Shown in pieces: positions 52,812 through 62,250 of a DNA stretch of 64,000 nt. Under the pieces are notes generated by a model. The model searched no databases and was not told where the DNA came from. It saw only the letters and a list, made by a program, of their open reading frames with translations. The stretch lies in contig NZ_JBEXAE010000006.1 of assembly GCF_040566695.1 (NCBI RefSeq), positions 124,001 to 188,000 on the forward strand, given 5' to 3'. The stretch comes from Sediminicola arcticus (GTDB lineage Bacteria; Bacteroidota; Bacteroidia; Flavobacteriales; Flavobacteriaceae). Position numbers and translations under genes: made by a program. Each line of letters opens with the position of its first letter. Position 1 is the first letter of the stretch.

Positions 52812-54443
52812 TTATTCTCCTAAGAAAGGATATCTATAGTCTTCAGGAGTTACGAAGGTCTCCTTGATCAATCTAGGGGAAACCCATCTTAGTAGATTCT
52901 GAGGTGAACCTGCCTTGTCGTTTGTGCCTGATGCTCTTGCTCCACCAAATGGCTGCTGTCCTACAACTGCTCCTGTTGGTTTGTCGTTGATATAAAAGTT
53001 CCCGGCGCAATTTTGTAATGCTTTGGTGGCTTCATCAATGGCGTAACGATCTCTGGATAATACGGCGCCTGTAAGGGCATATTCTGAGGTAGAATCCACT
53101 AGTTTTAGCGTATTAGACCAATCTTTATCCTCATATACGTATATAGTTACCACAGGACCGAACAATTCTGTTTCCATGGTAGTGTATTTTGGATCCGTCG
53201 TCAAGATAACTGTAGGCTCAATAAAATATCCTTTGGACTTGTCATATCCTCCCCCAGCTATTATTTCGGCATTGGTATCTGCCTTCGCCTGGTCTATGTA
53301 CTTGGCTAATTTATCAAAAGATCCTTCGTGGATAACAGCGGTAATAAAATTACTCATATCCTCTGGAGTGCCTGGCTTTTTAATGGAGGCCAAATCCTTT
53401 TTCACCAACTCCAATATTTCTTTAGAAGTAGATTTAGGTAAGTATACCCTAGATGCAGCACTACATTTCTGTCCTTGGAATTCAAAAGCTCCTCTCACGA
53501 TAGCTGTAGCCACTTGTTGTGGTTTGGCAGTAGGGTGTGCGAGGATGAAATCCTTACCTCCAGTTTCACCGACAATTCTTGGATAGGTCTTATAGGTATG
53601 AATGTTGTTTCCTATTTGCTTCCAGATTTCTTTAAAAACATGTGTAGAACCTGTAAAGTGCAACCCTGCAAAATCAGGACTCGCTAAGGCAGTTTCGGTA
53701 ATCATCACGGGATCTCCATAAACAACATTGATAACACCGTCAGGAAGGCCTGCCTCTTTAAAGATATCTACGATTACCTTTGCTGAGAAAATTTGACTAT
53801 CACTAGGTTTCCATAAAACGACATTCCCCATCATGGCGGCACTTGCTGGCAAGTTTCCTGCAATAGCTGTAAAGTTGAAAGGGGTTATGGCATATACAAA
53901 ACCTTCCAATGGTCTATATTCCACTCGGTTCCAAATGCCTTCAGCAGAATCTGGCTGCTCTTCGTAAATCTGTGACATGTATTCCACATTAAAACGAAGG
54001 AAATCTATAAGTTCGCAAGCGGCATCAATTTCAGCTTGAAAAATGTTCTTGGATTGCGCTATCATAGTAGCGGCATTTATCTTTGCACGGTAAGGTCCAG
54101 CAATAAGTTCTGCTGCCTTAAGGAAGATGGCTGAACGCTGCTCCCAAGTAAGGTTGGCCCAAGCTTCTCTGGATTCCAGAGCATTTTCAATGGCTTTGGA
54201 AACATGCTTTTTTTCTGCCAGATGATATTGGCCTACAACATGCTTATGATCGTGTGGTGGTGACATTGGTCTGGTATTCCCAGTTTTAATTTCCTCACTA
54301 CCAATATATAGTGGTACGTCTACATTTCCATCGAAATAGGTCTTGTATTGTTTAAGAACGGCTTCCCTTTCTGGGGTTCCTGGAGCATAACTCTTTATCG
54401 GCTCATTAATTGCTGTGGGGACATGAAAAAATCCTTTACCCAT
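52812..54443 (-). CDS. pruA: L-glutamate gamma-semialdehyde dehydrogenase
   Basis: A 543-residue NAD-dependent dehydrogenase completing proline breakdown to glutamate. The catalytic Cys is in AFEFQGQKCSAASRVYLP, the general-base Glu in GETGGKDFILAHP, and cofactor blocks are visible at NLPASAAMMGNVVLWKPSDSQ. It is the single-function form without a proline dehydrogenase domain. The -7 element TATCTTTG (minus strand, 54480 to 54473) precedes it. apaG lies upstream on the same strand, with its stop 84 bases before the pruA start. Confidence 0.95.
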   Translation of the reverse strand: MGKGFFHVPTAINEPIKSYAPGTPEREAVLKQYKTYFDGNVDVPLYIGSEEIKTGNTRPMSPPHDHKHVVGQYHLAEKKHVSKAIENALESREAWANLTWEQRSAIFLKAAELIAGPYRAKINAATMIAQSKNIFQAEIDAACELIDFLRFNVEYMSQIYEEQPDSAEGIWNRVEYRPLEGFVYAITPFNFTAIAGNLPASAAMMGNVVLWKPSDSQIFSAKVIVDIFKEAGLPDGVINVVYGDPVMITETALASPDFAGLHFTGSTHVFKEIWKQIGNNIHTYKTYPRIVGETGGKDFILAHPTAKPQQVATAIVRGAFEFQGQKCSAASRVYLPKSTSKEILELVKKDLASIKKPGTPEDMSNFITAVIHEGSFDKLAKYIDQAKADTNAEIIAGGGYDKSKGYFIEPTVILTTDPKYTTMETELFGPVVTIYVYEDKDWSNTLKLVDSTSEYALTGAVLSRDRYAIDEATKALQNCAGNFYINDKPTGAVVGQQPFGGARASGTNDKAGSPQNLLRWVSPRLIKETFVTPEDYRYPFLGE

Positions 54444-54472
54444 GGTGCTTTTATTTTAAGTTAAAATCGTAT

Positions 54473-54480
54473 CAAAGATA
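54473..54480 (-). promoter_or_regulatory. -7 promoter element of pruA
   Basis: The minus strand reads TATCTTTG, an exact TAnnTTTG match, about 30 bases before the ATG. Confidence 0.55.
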
Positions 54481-54526
54481 CTAAATGAAAAATCTACTAA
54501 AAACTAAAACGGAGTAAATCAGGAAT

Positions 54527-54913
54527 TTAATTCAAGGCAAAGGGGGCACTGAATTTAAAAGTGGGTACATAAACCCTAAATTTTTCTGTAGAAGTAAAAT
54601 TAACCATGTTGTAGTGTCCTTTCATGGCGCCTATTGGGGAAGCTAAAAGACATCCGGAACTATAAGTGTGTGATTCTCCAGGTTTAATTACTGGTTTTTT
54701 ACCGATAACCCCTTCTCCGTCCAAAATTTCCAATTCATTAAGCGCGTCATAAATCCTCCAATGGCGAGAAGTCAATTGCACGGAATCCTTACTTTGGTTT
54801 TCAATGGTGATGGTGTAGCCAAAGGCAAAATGCATCTTATAGTTTTTGAAGAAGGTTCCCTCAAAACTAGTGGATACAGAAATTTTAATGCCTTTTGTTA
54901 CTTGGGTGATCAT
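54527..54913 (-). CDS. apaG: ApaG domain protein
   Basis: A 128-residue single immunoglobulin-like domain protein. ITQVTKGIKISVSTSFEG at the start, YTITIENQSKDSVQLTSRHWRIYDALN and the GEGVIGKKPVIKPGESHTYSSGC block are the family signature, as in CorD of enterobacteria. The role in the cell is uncertain (proposed in divalent-cation handling). It lies just downstream of the DUF3667 remnant and upstream of pruA on the same strand. Confidence 0.93.
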   Translation of the reverse strand: MITQVTKGIKISVSTSFEGTFFKNYKMHFAFGYTITIENQSKDSVQLTSRHWRIYDALNELEILDGEGVIGKKPVIKPGESHTYSSGCLLASPIGAMKGHYNMVNFTSTEKFRVYVPTFKFSAPFALN

Positions 54914-54919
54914 GGTCTT

Positions 54920-56032
54920 TTAATAGGTAAAAATAGTTCCCGTAAACAGGATTATTACTGATATGGACGCTAAAATAAAGAAAACAGTGTTAATAATCAG
55001 ATATTTAACAAAAGTTTTAAATCTTCCCCGCCCGTAAAAGTTTAGCATAGGCTTATAAACATAAACATAAACATAAACAGAGAAAACAAGGAGAAAAATC
55101 CAACCAGTGTCTGTCCTGAAAATAGCGTCTATGGCAAAACTAATAATTAGCAATATAAACAACAACTACTGAATGTGAAAGCTAAAGATTAGATGTTCGA
55201 TGTAATTGTATTTTTTTCTGATATACATCAGCCAAATGAATAAAGCAAATACTGGTAAAAGAAGAAAATAAGAAATGCAATTTTAGATATTAGTAAATTT
55301 AAATAGGTTCCTGGCTGATCAACTGCCCTTATAAGGCTTTTGGCAAGATTAAAGGATTTTCTATTTTGATAATTTTCGGGTATATTGAATTCTTCCTTTG
55401 CATCCTCAAATTTTTTTAAACGCTATTTCTTTATCAGAGTCATAAAGAAATAGGTCTTTGTATAAAAACGCTCTAGATAAGAATGGGTATTCAAGGAGTC
55501 AAAATACCGCTGTAGATTAGCAAGGATGATGGAGTCCTTAGATTTTGTGAGCCAATAATAAGCCAAGACCTTTTGAATAGAATCGGTTTTTCTTGTTTCT
55601 TCATTTTGTTCTTGTAATGTTGCTAAATTAGAATGAATCTCATTAATATTGGGAATGCTTTCCATATCATCCATAGAGGTGAAATCATCGGAATAACCGA
55701 ACATTATAAAAACATAATAGCTAGGCTCAGTAAAAAACGGAAGGGATTGGTGTAGGAGACTCTTTGTCCTTTTAGATAATCTTTAGTAATCTTGCCAGGA
55801 TGTAACAACATGGCAGTTAAAGTCTTAAATAATTTGGAGTCGTACGATATGATACTCCCAAAAAACTCACTCACAAAATCTTTTAAGGATGGTTTTTTGG
55901 TGCTAGGTATTTGTGAGCAATTTGGGCAGTATTTGTTGCTAAATCTAGGATATGACCACAAGTAAGGCATTCTGTTCCCCTAAACTTTAATGGGTGTTGG
56001 TCTATGGAGTAGTTGGTTGGTAATTCTTCCAT
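54920..56032 (-). pseudogene. Decayed DUF3667-family membrane protein gene
   Basis: Read across frames, this is a DUF3667 protein: an N-terminal zinc-ribbon start (FRGTECLTCGHILD plus NKYCPNCSQ), SLKDFVSEFFGSIISYDSKL and KITKDYLKGQRVSYTNPFRF, then helices ending near 54920 (FAIDAIFRTDTGWIFLLVFS). The gene is broken at five places: a frameshift near 55938, another at about 55702-55706, a TAG at 55423-55425, a frameshift near 55260 and a TAG at 55166-55168. Nonsense codons at two points make sequencing error unlikely as the whole explanation. It lies directly downstream of the DUF5103 gene. Confidence 0.78.
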
Positions 56033-56061
56033 AACAGCTCTTGGTTAAAAGGAATCAAATT

Positions 56062-57306
56062 TTAGTTGCTGATGTTTCTTGAATTAGCAGAACCAATGCC
56101 AATGATACTATCGTATAAATCTCCAAAATTTCTGTAATAGACCAATATCATATAATTGTTTTCGGTAAAATGAAAATTTCCCGAAACCGTGTTAAAATCA
56201 AGATCACCTTCTGCTCTTTTGATAACGTATTTATAGTTATGAAAGCCTTGCTTCATTTCAATCATCGCCTCCATATACCCACTTTGGTCATTGTAGGTCA
56301 TTTTGTTCTCATCTGTCATTTCATAATTATTGAATTTTCCTATAACATATACTTCATCCAGACCTATTTCTGGGGTATAGGGTAAGAAAAAATGTACGAT
56401 GGAATATTCTGCTTCCCTAGAAGAATCGTCACCTTGAAGGGTTCTAATGACAAAATCCCCATTGATATCGGGATAATACGTATACGGGCGCTGATCTCTA
56501 AAAATGTCGGGAAAAAGATAATGGTTATAAAGTCTGTCCATTTCTATGCGCGAAATCACGGCACTGGGAGCTCTAAGGTCTTTGGTGTCAAAATTCAGGT
56601 ATTCGTTCCCGCCATAAAAACTAGTTTCCTGATCGTATTTATAGACTAATTCATTGCCAATAGTAAACTGAGGGGGAATATTATAAAGGGCAGATGGCCA
56701 GTAATTGTTTTGCAGGATAGCCACTTTTACTTCCTTTTTTGGGTTGACCAATTGTATGCCAGATGCTCTTATATTGAACTGGACTACTTGTTTTTCATCT
56801 ATATAATTGAAATCTCTTGAGCGTTTTACTGTAGCGCCCACTGAAACTAAATCTTGATAGATAATAAATTTTCTTGAAAAGACAATCTCATAAGAGTCGT
56901 TGTAAACCTCAAGCATATAGTTGCCACTTACAGTTGGTCTTACATTTTGGTTGGGAATGGTTAGTCTGTAATTGGAGTAGGCCTGGAGGGTATTATAGCT
57001 ATTTTCGTAATCTATGATCCTTTGATTATCAACACCGCTTAAGTATTGCGATTTTAAAAGGGTAGAAGGTGTCCAGTCGTAATCGCATAGAATAATTTTA
57101 TAATAATAGTCCGCTTCGCGGGCGGTTAAATCATCAAACTCTAAAAAGATAGGCTCCCCTAATTTTACAACAGGGAATTGGTCATCTGTATTTCCCTTAA
57201 AAATGATGGTTTTTATATTTTTCGGAGGATTTACTTCTTCCAATACCTGTCCAAAGAGCATTGGGCTCGCTAAAAGAAGTATAAGCTGTTTAACAATAAG
57301 GCGCAT
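56062..57306 (-). CDS. DUF5103 protein (type IX secretion plug-domain protein)
   Basis: A 414-residue secreted protein. Starting at the Met at 57306 gives a signal peptide (MRLIVKQLILLLASPMLFG). The body has repeated beta-sandwich text (LEFDDLTAREADYYYKIILCDYDW; NYRLTIPNQNVRPTVSGNYML; FDVKD-type VVQFNIRASG) matching DUF5103, the plug-like component proposed in the SprA/PorV part of the type IX secretion translocon. Role is inferred from the family. The broken DUF3667 gene follows after 30 bases. nqrA diverges upstream. Confidence 0.8.
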   Translation of the reverse strand: MRLIVKQLILLLASPMLFGQVLEEVNPPKNIKTIIFKGNTDDQFPVVKLGEPIFLEFDDLTAREADYYYKIILCDYDWTPSTLLKSQYLSGVDNQRIIDYENSYNTLQAYSNYRLTIPNQNVRPTVSGNYMLEVYNDSYEIVFSRKFIIYQDLVSVGATVKRSRDFNYIDEKQVVQFNIRASGIQLVNPKKEVKVAILQNNYWPSALYNIPPQFTIGNELVYKYDQETSFYGGNEYLNFDTKDLRAPSAVISRIEMDRLYNHYLFPDIFRDQRPYTYYPDINGDFVIRTLQGDDSSREAEYSIVHFFLPYTPEIGLDEVYVIGKFNNYEMTDENKMTYNDQSGYMEAMIEMKQGFHNYKYVIKRAEGDLDFNTVSGNFHFTENNYMILVYYRNFGDLYDSIIGIGSANSRNISN

Positions 57307-57416
57307 TTGTATTGTGTTTTTTAAGTAAAAGTAAACAAAAAGGATGCCCAAAAAATTAACAAGGACCCAATCCCTAAATTTATGAGCAATAATTATGAAA
57401 ACTTTCTTTTAAATAC

Positions 57417-57424
57417 TAAATTTG
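57417..57424 (+). promoter_or_regulatory. -7 element of the nqr operon
   Basis: TAAATTTGC fits TAnnTTTG and sits 34 bases before the nqrA start. The -33 region is poorly matched. Confidence 0.45.
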
Positions 57425-57458
57425 CATCCAAATTTTGTTAACCTAAGGTCTACAATAT

Positions 57459-58811
57459 ATGTCTAAAGACATTCGAATTAAAAAAGGCTTAAACATTAAT
57501 CTTGTTGGTGCAGCGGAACATGAAACTTCTAAAGCCGTTTTAAGTAATGTTTATTCAATTAATCTTCACGATTTTCACGGAGTTACTCCGAAACTATTGG
57601 TAAAACAAGGCGCTGAGGTAAAAGCTGGCGAACCGCTTTTTTTTGATAAGAATCAAGAAGGGGTGAAATTTGTTTCGCCTGTAAGCGGAGAATTGGTGGA
57701 AGTTGTTAGAGGCGAGCGCAGGAGAATCCTGTCACTTAAGATTCTTGCAGATAAAACGCAGGAATTCATGGCACATAAACCTTTAAATTTAGAAGGAGCG
57801 TCTCCGCAGGATGTTAAAACGTTTTTATTAAATGGTGGCGTTTGGCCATTTGTAAGACAAAGGCCTTATGATATTATTGCAGATGCCGAAGTAACTCCAA
57901 AGGGTGTTTTTATCTCAGGGTATGTTACGGCTCCATTAGCAGCTGATTTGGATTATGTGTTGCAAGGAAAGGAAAAAGAGCTACAAGCTGCTATCACTGC
58001 CTTAGGTAAACTGACCTCAGGGAAGGTGCATGTGTCAGTTGGAAAGTCTTCCAACTCTCCATTGGCCGGGTTAAAGGGTATTGAATTGCACAAAATGTCA
58101 GGACCTCACCCAGCAGGCTTGGTAGGTACATTGATTAATAGGATAGATCCTATCAATAAAGGAGAGGTAGTTTGGACTATAGCTCCCCAAGATTTAGTGA
58201 TCATAGGGGAATTGTTGTTGACAGGAAAATTCAATGCTGAACGAACTATTGCTTTGGCGGGCTCATCTGTAAAAGCTCCTAAATATTACACTACTAAAAT
58301 TGGGACAGAGATTTCTACTTTTCTTTATGCCAGTGGCGTAAATAATGAAAACATTAGGGTGATCAACGGAGATGTACTCACGGGTTCTCAAACTAAACCA
58401 GATGGTCATTTGGGATATTATAATAACACCGTTAGTGTTATTCCAGAGGGAGATGATTATGAATTTTTTGGTTGGAACAAGCCAGTATTCGATAAAATCT
58501 CATCTACTAGGGCCTTGACATTCTCTTGGATGTTCCCAAATAAAAAATATGATCTTACAACAAATACCAATGGTGAGCACCGTGCTTTTGTTTTAACTGG
58601 CAAATATGAGGAGGTTTTCCCTTTAGATATTTATCCCTTGCAATTGCTTAAAGCATGTATGATAGGGGATTTAGACGAAATGGAACAATTGGGATTGTAT
58701 GAGGTGGCTCCAGAAGATTTTTCATTAACGGAGTTTATTTGTATATCCAAACAACCCCACCAGCAGATCATCAGGGAAGGATTGGACTTATTGTATAAAG
58801 AAATAGGATAG
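57459..58811 (+). CDS. nqrA: Na+-translocating NADH:quinone reductase subunit A
   Basis: A 450-residue peripheral subunit of the sodium-pumping NADH:quinone oxidoreductase. The start SKDIRIKKGLNINLVGAAE, KLLVKQGAEVKAGEPLFFDK, GIELHKMSGPHPAGLVGTLI and IALAGSSVKAPKYYTTKIG are diagnostic. It is the first of six consecutive subunit genes with gaps of 2 to 24 bases. In Bacteroidota, NQR replaces or complements complex I and charges the membrane with sodium. Confidence 0.96.
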   Translation: MSKDIRIKKGLNINLVGAAEHETSKAVLSNVYSINLHDFHGVTPKLLVKQGAEVKAGEPLFFDKNQEGVKFVSPVSGELVEVVRGERRRILSLKILADKTQEFMAHKPLNLEGASPQDVKTFLLNGGVWPFVRQRPYDIIADAEVTPKGVFISGYVTAPLAADLDYVLQGKEKELQAAITALGKLTSGKVHVSVGKSSNSPLAGLKGIELHKMSGPHPAGLVGTLINRIDPINKGEVVWTIAPQDLVIIGELLLTGKFNAERTIALAGSSVKAPKYYTTKIGTEISTFLYASGVNNENIRVINGDVLTGSQTKPDGHLGYYNNTVSVIPEGDDYEFFGWNKPVFDKISSTRALTFSWMFPNKKYDLTTNTNGEHRAFVLTGKYEEVFPLDIYPLQLLKACMIGDLDEMEQLGLYEVAPEDFSLTEFICISKQPHQQIIREGLDLLYKEIG

Positions 58812-58814
58812 GAG

Positions 58815-60083
58815 ATGAGTTTAAAAAATAATTTGCACAATTTAAAGGAGAAGTACAAGGGCAAGAAAATGGCTCCTGCGTTCAACGCATTGCATACTTT
58901 TTTGTACACTCCAAATGAAACAACACATTCTGGTTCTCACGTTCGCTCAGCGGATGATTTAAAAAGAACAATGAACACGGTGATAATCGCATTATTACCT
59001 GTGCTGCTTTTTGGAATTTTCAATGCAGGATACCAGCATTATGCTGCAGTAGATGCTGCTAACGGGGTGATTCGTCAAGCGTCACTACTTGGAAACTTCT
59101 TGACTTGGGACAATTTTATCATGGGAGCATGGACCGTATTGCCATTGGTAGTTGTGTCTTATGTAGTTGGACTTGCTGTAGAGTTTGTCTTCGCTGTGAT
59201 CAAAGGTCATGAGGTAGAAGAAGGATATTTGGTTACAGGTATGCTGGTTCCCTTGATTGTACCTATAGATACCCCATTATGGATGTTGGCTGTTGCCGTT
59301 GTCTTCGGAGTTGTTATAGGAAAAGAAGTTTTTGGTGGTACTGGGATGAATATCTTAAACCCAGCATTGACGATTAGGGCTTTCTTGTTTTTTGCCTATC
59401 CTACCTGGATGAGTGGTGATAAGGTGTGGGTTCATGAAGCTGTTGAAAGAGCAGGTACTGCAGATGCAATTTCTGGTGAAACGGTATTGGGATACTTGGC
59501 ACAGGGTAGGGGAAGTGAAATTTCTTATTCCGTTTCTGATATGTTCTTCGGTTTTATTCCAGGTTCTGTTGGAGAAACTTCTACGATATTAATTTTGTTG
59601 GGAGGACTATTCTTGATCTTTACTAAGATTGCTAGCTGGAGAATTATGGTAAGTGCCGTATTAGGGGCTTTGGCAATGGGTCTTATTTTCAATGGGGCCG
59701 TAAACGCTGGATGGATCACAGAGAGTAGTAAGTTTTATGGTTTAATGAGCTTTGATTTCTGGCAACATCTTATCGTTGGTGGTTTGGCTTTTGGTATTGT
59801 TTATATGGCGACGGACCCTGTAACTGGTTCGCAAACTGACAAAGGAAAATGGTACTATGGATTTTTTATTGGATTTATTTCGGTAATGATAAGGGTGTTT
59901 AACCCAGCTTATCCAGAAGGAGTTTTCTTAGCTATTTTATTGATGAACGTATTTGCTCCTACTATAGATCATTACGTCATACGAGGAAATATTAACAAGC
60001 GTCTTAAGAGATTAAAGAACGCCAACATTTTACCAAAGGATGTACATGGTGAAGAAAAGAAACTAAAAGTTGAAACAGTTTAA
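58815..60083 (+). CDS. nqrB: Na+-translocating NADH:quinone reductase subunit B
   Basis: A 422-residue membrane subunit with about eight to ten helices. The flavinylation site for covalent FMN is expected at Thr223 in ISGETVLG. Other family text is GTGMNILNPALTIRAF and TDPVTGSQTDKGKWYYG, the latter common to NqrB and RnfD. It forms part of the sodium path. Confidence 0.96.
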   Translation: MSLKNNLHNLKEKYKGKKMAPAFNALHTFLYTPNETTHSGSHVRSADDLKRTMNTVIIALLPVLLFGIFNAGYQHYAAVDAANGVIRQASLLGNFLTWDNFIMGAWTVLPLVVVSYVVGLAVEFVFAVIKGHEVEEGYLVTGMLVPLIVPIDTPLWMLAVAVVFGVVIGKEVFGGTGMNILNPALTIRAFLFFAYPTWMSGDKVWVHEAVERAGTADAISGETVLGYLAQGRGSEISYSVSDMFFGFIPGSVGETSTILILLGGLFLIFTKIASWRIMVSAVLGALAMGLIFNGAVNAGWITESSKFYGLMSFDFWQHLIVGGLAFGIVYMATDPVTGSQTDKGKWYYGFFIGFISVMIRVFNPAYPEGVFLAILLMNVFAPTIDHYVIRGNINKRLKRLKNANILPKDVHGEEKKLKVETV

Positions 60084-60085
60084 TT

Positions 60086-60838
60086 ATGGCAATTAATACA
60101 GATAAAAACGTTTATACCGTTGCCTTTGCTGCTGTAATGGTTGTTGTTGTTGGGGCAGTATTGGCTTTCGTAGCCTCATCCCTAAGTGCAAAAATCAGCC
60201 AAAATGAGAAGTTGGAAAAGCAACAGAACATTTTGTACGCTATGGGCATTAACGAAAATGTGGACGAAGGTAGTGTGAACTTTGTGCCAACGGATAAAGT
60301 GGCAGAGGAGTTCAATAAATATATTACGGAGCAAATCGTAATCGAGGGTTCGGAAATCACCGAAGATGATGAAGCCTATTTGATCAATTTAAAACAACAA
60401 GAGACTGCTGCCAAAAATGGTAAGACTAGAAAACTTCCCTTGTTTATAGGGGAGAAAGAAGGTAAAAAATTCTATATCATCCCAATGTATGGGAAAGGAC
60501 TATGGGATGCCATTTGGGGATTTGTATCCTTAGATGAGAATTTGATCGTGCAAGGTGTTTATTTTGATCATAAAGGTGAAACTCCAGGTCTTGGAGCTAA
60601 CATCAAGCAGCGTTACTTCATGGATGATTTCAAAGGTGAATCTATTCTTGACGGTACTGAATATGCAGGTATAAAAGTTGCAAAGGGGAATAATGACCCT
60701 ATTAATAACACAAAAGACGATAACGAGGTTGATGCTCTTGCAGGTGCTACTATTACTGGAAACGGTGTTAGTGCCATGATCAAAGAAAGTGTAAACCTTT
60801 ACAAAAGTTATTTGGAAACCATAAGAGCTAAAAATTAA
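60086..60838 (+). CDS. nqrC: Na+-translocating NADH:quinone reductase subunit C
   Basis: A 250-residue subunit with one N-terminal membrane helix (VYTVAFAAVMVVVVGAVLAFV) and a periplasmic FMN-binding domain. The covalent FMN attachment site is DALAGATITG with Thr222; the position usually Ser/Thr two residues earlier is Ala219, so the motif reads DxxAGAT. Attachment needs an ApbE flavin transferase, which may be the gene starting at the window's right edge. Confidence 0.95.
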   Translation: MAINTDKNVYTVAFAAVMVVVVGAVLAFVASSLSAKISQNEKLEKQQNILYAMGINENVDEGSVNFVPTDKVAEEFNKYITEQIVIEGSEITEDDEAYLINLKQQETAAKNGKTRKLPLFIGEKEGKKFYIIPMYGKGLWDAIWGFVSLDENLIVQGVYFDHKGETPGLGANIKQRYFMDDFKGESILDGTEYAGIKVAKGNNDPINNTKDDNEVDALAGATITGNGVSAMIKESVNLYKSYLETIRAKN

Positions 60839-60841
60839 AAC

Positions 60842-61489
60842 ATGGCACTACTTTCTAAAAGAGATACCAGTCTTATACTGGACCCACTGGCAGATAACAA
60901 CCCTATTACCATACAGGTATTGGGTATCTGTTCAGCATTGGCAATTACTGCAGAACTAAAGGCCTCCATAGTTATGGCGGTTTCTGTTATGTTCGTTTTA
61001 GGTATGGGTAACGTGGTAATTTCATTGTTGCGTAATATTATCCCCTCTAAAATTAGGATTATCGTTCAATTGGTGGTGGTTGCTGCCCTGGTAATTGTTG
61101 TGGATCAAGTGTTAAAGGCTTTCGCTTATGAATTGAGTAAGACGTTATCGGTTTTCGTTGGGTTAATCATTACCAACTGTATCATTATGGGTCGTTTTGA
61201 GGCATTTGCCTTGGGTAACGGGCCATGGAGATCTTTTTTGGATGGTATTGGTAATGCTGCTGGATACGGTTTAATATTAATTGTTGTTGGTTTTTTCCGG
61301 GAATTGTTAGGTTCTGGAACACTGCTAGGAATAAAGGTATTAGGGGATCCTATTACTAAGTCAGGATTGTACAGTATTGGATATGAGAATAATGGATTCA
61401 TGTTACTTTCGCCAATGGCCCTTATCGTCGTTGGTCTTATCATATGGGTGCAACGTTCTAGGAACAAAGCCTTAATTGAAGAAAACTAG
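60842..61489 (+). CDS. nqrD: Na+-translocating NADH:quinone reductase subunit D
   Basis: A 215-residue six-helix subunit, half of the NqrD/NqrE pair. Cys residues in ICSALAIT and TNCIIMGR are at positions that hold the intramembrane 2Fe-2S cluster shared with NqrE. The ending GFMLLSPMALIVVGLIIWVQR is typical. Gap to nqrC is 3 bases. Confidence 0.95.
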   Translation: MALLSKRDTSLILDPLADNNPITIQVLGICSALAITAELKASIVMAVSVMFVLGMGNVVISLLRNIIPSKIRIIVQLVVVAALVIVVDQVLKAFAYELSKTLSVFVGLIITNCIIMGRFEAFALGNGPWRSFLDGIGNAAGYGLILIVVGFFRELLGSGTLLGIKVLGDPITKSGLYSIGYENNGFMLLSPMALIVVGLIIWVQRSRNKALIEEN

Positions 61490-61513
61490 TAGTTACTTAA
61501 AAAGAACAATGTT

Positions 61514-62248
61514 ATGTTAGAACATGTAGAATTATTCTTTAAATCCATATTTATAGACAATATGGTATTTGCCACATTCCTTGGGATGTGTTCCTACCTA
61601 GCGGTATCCAAAAAAGTGACTACTGCTGTGGGTCTTGGAGCTGCTGTTATCTTTGTATTGGCGGTAACAGTTCCAATGAACTGGTTGTTGGACCAATATA
61701 TATTGAGAGATGGGGCACTGGCCTGGTTGGGACCGGAATATGCGGACTATAACTTAAGCTTTTTATCATTTATTCTATTTATTGCCACTATAGCAACTAT
61801 GGTGCAATTGGTAGAAATAGTAGTAGAAAAGTTTTCGCCGGCACTTTACAACTCTCTTGGGATATTTCTACCATTGATCGCGGTTAACTGTGCTATATTG
61901 GGAGGGTCGTTATTTATGCAATCTAGGGATATCCAAACATTGGGTCTAGCATTTAACTACGGACTCTCTTCTGGTATTGGATGGTTCCTAGCAATTTTGG
62001 CCATTGCTGCTATTCGTGAGAAAATCAGATACTCTAATGTTCCAGCCCCATTAAGAGGTCTAGGAATAACCTTTATCATCACAGGACTTATGGCTATTGG
62101 CTTTATGAGTTTTGGTGGGATGCTAACGGGTGGTGATGAAGCCCCTAAAGAAGCAACGGAGACCACTGCCCAAAAAGTGGATGAAAATAAAATAAAAAAA
62201 GAAGCCAAGGAGAATACGGTTTCTTACAACAATGCTATAAATAAATAA
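61514..62248 (+). CDS. nqrE: Na+-translocating NADH:quinone reductase subunit E
   Basis: A 244-residue six-helix partner of NqrD. Cluster cysteines are in FLGMCSYLAVSKK and VNCAILGGSLFMQ. GLSSGIGWFLAILAIAAIREKIRYS is the characteristic block. A charged C-terminal tail of about 40 residues (KEATETTAQKVDENKIKKEA) extends past the last helix, as in other Bacteroidota NqrE. Confidence 0.95.
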   Translation: MLEHVELFFKSIFIDNMVFATFLGMCSYLAVSKKVTTAVGLGAAVIFVLAVTVPMNWLLDQYILRDGALAWLGPEYADYNLSFLSFILFIATIATMVQLVEIVVEKFSPALYNSLGIFLPLIAVNCAILGGSLFMQSRDIQTLGLAFNYGLSSGIGWFLAILAIAAIREKIRYSNVPAPLRGLGITFIITGLMAIGFMSFGGMLTGGDEAPKEATETTAQKVDENKIKKEAKENTVSYNNAINK

Positions 62249-62250
62249 GA

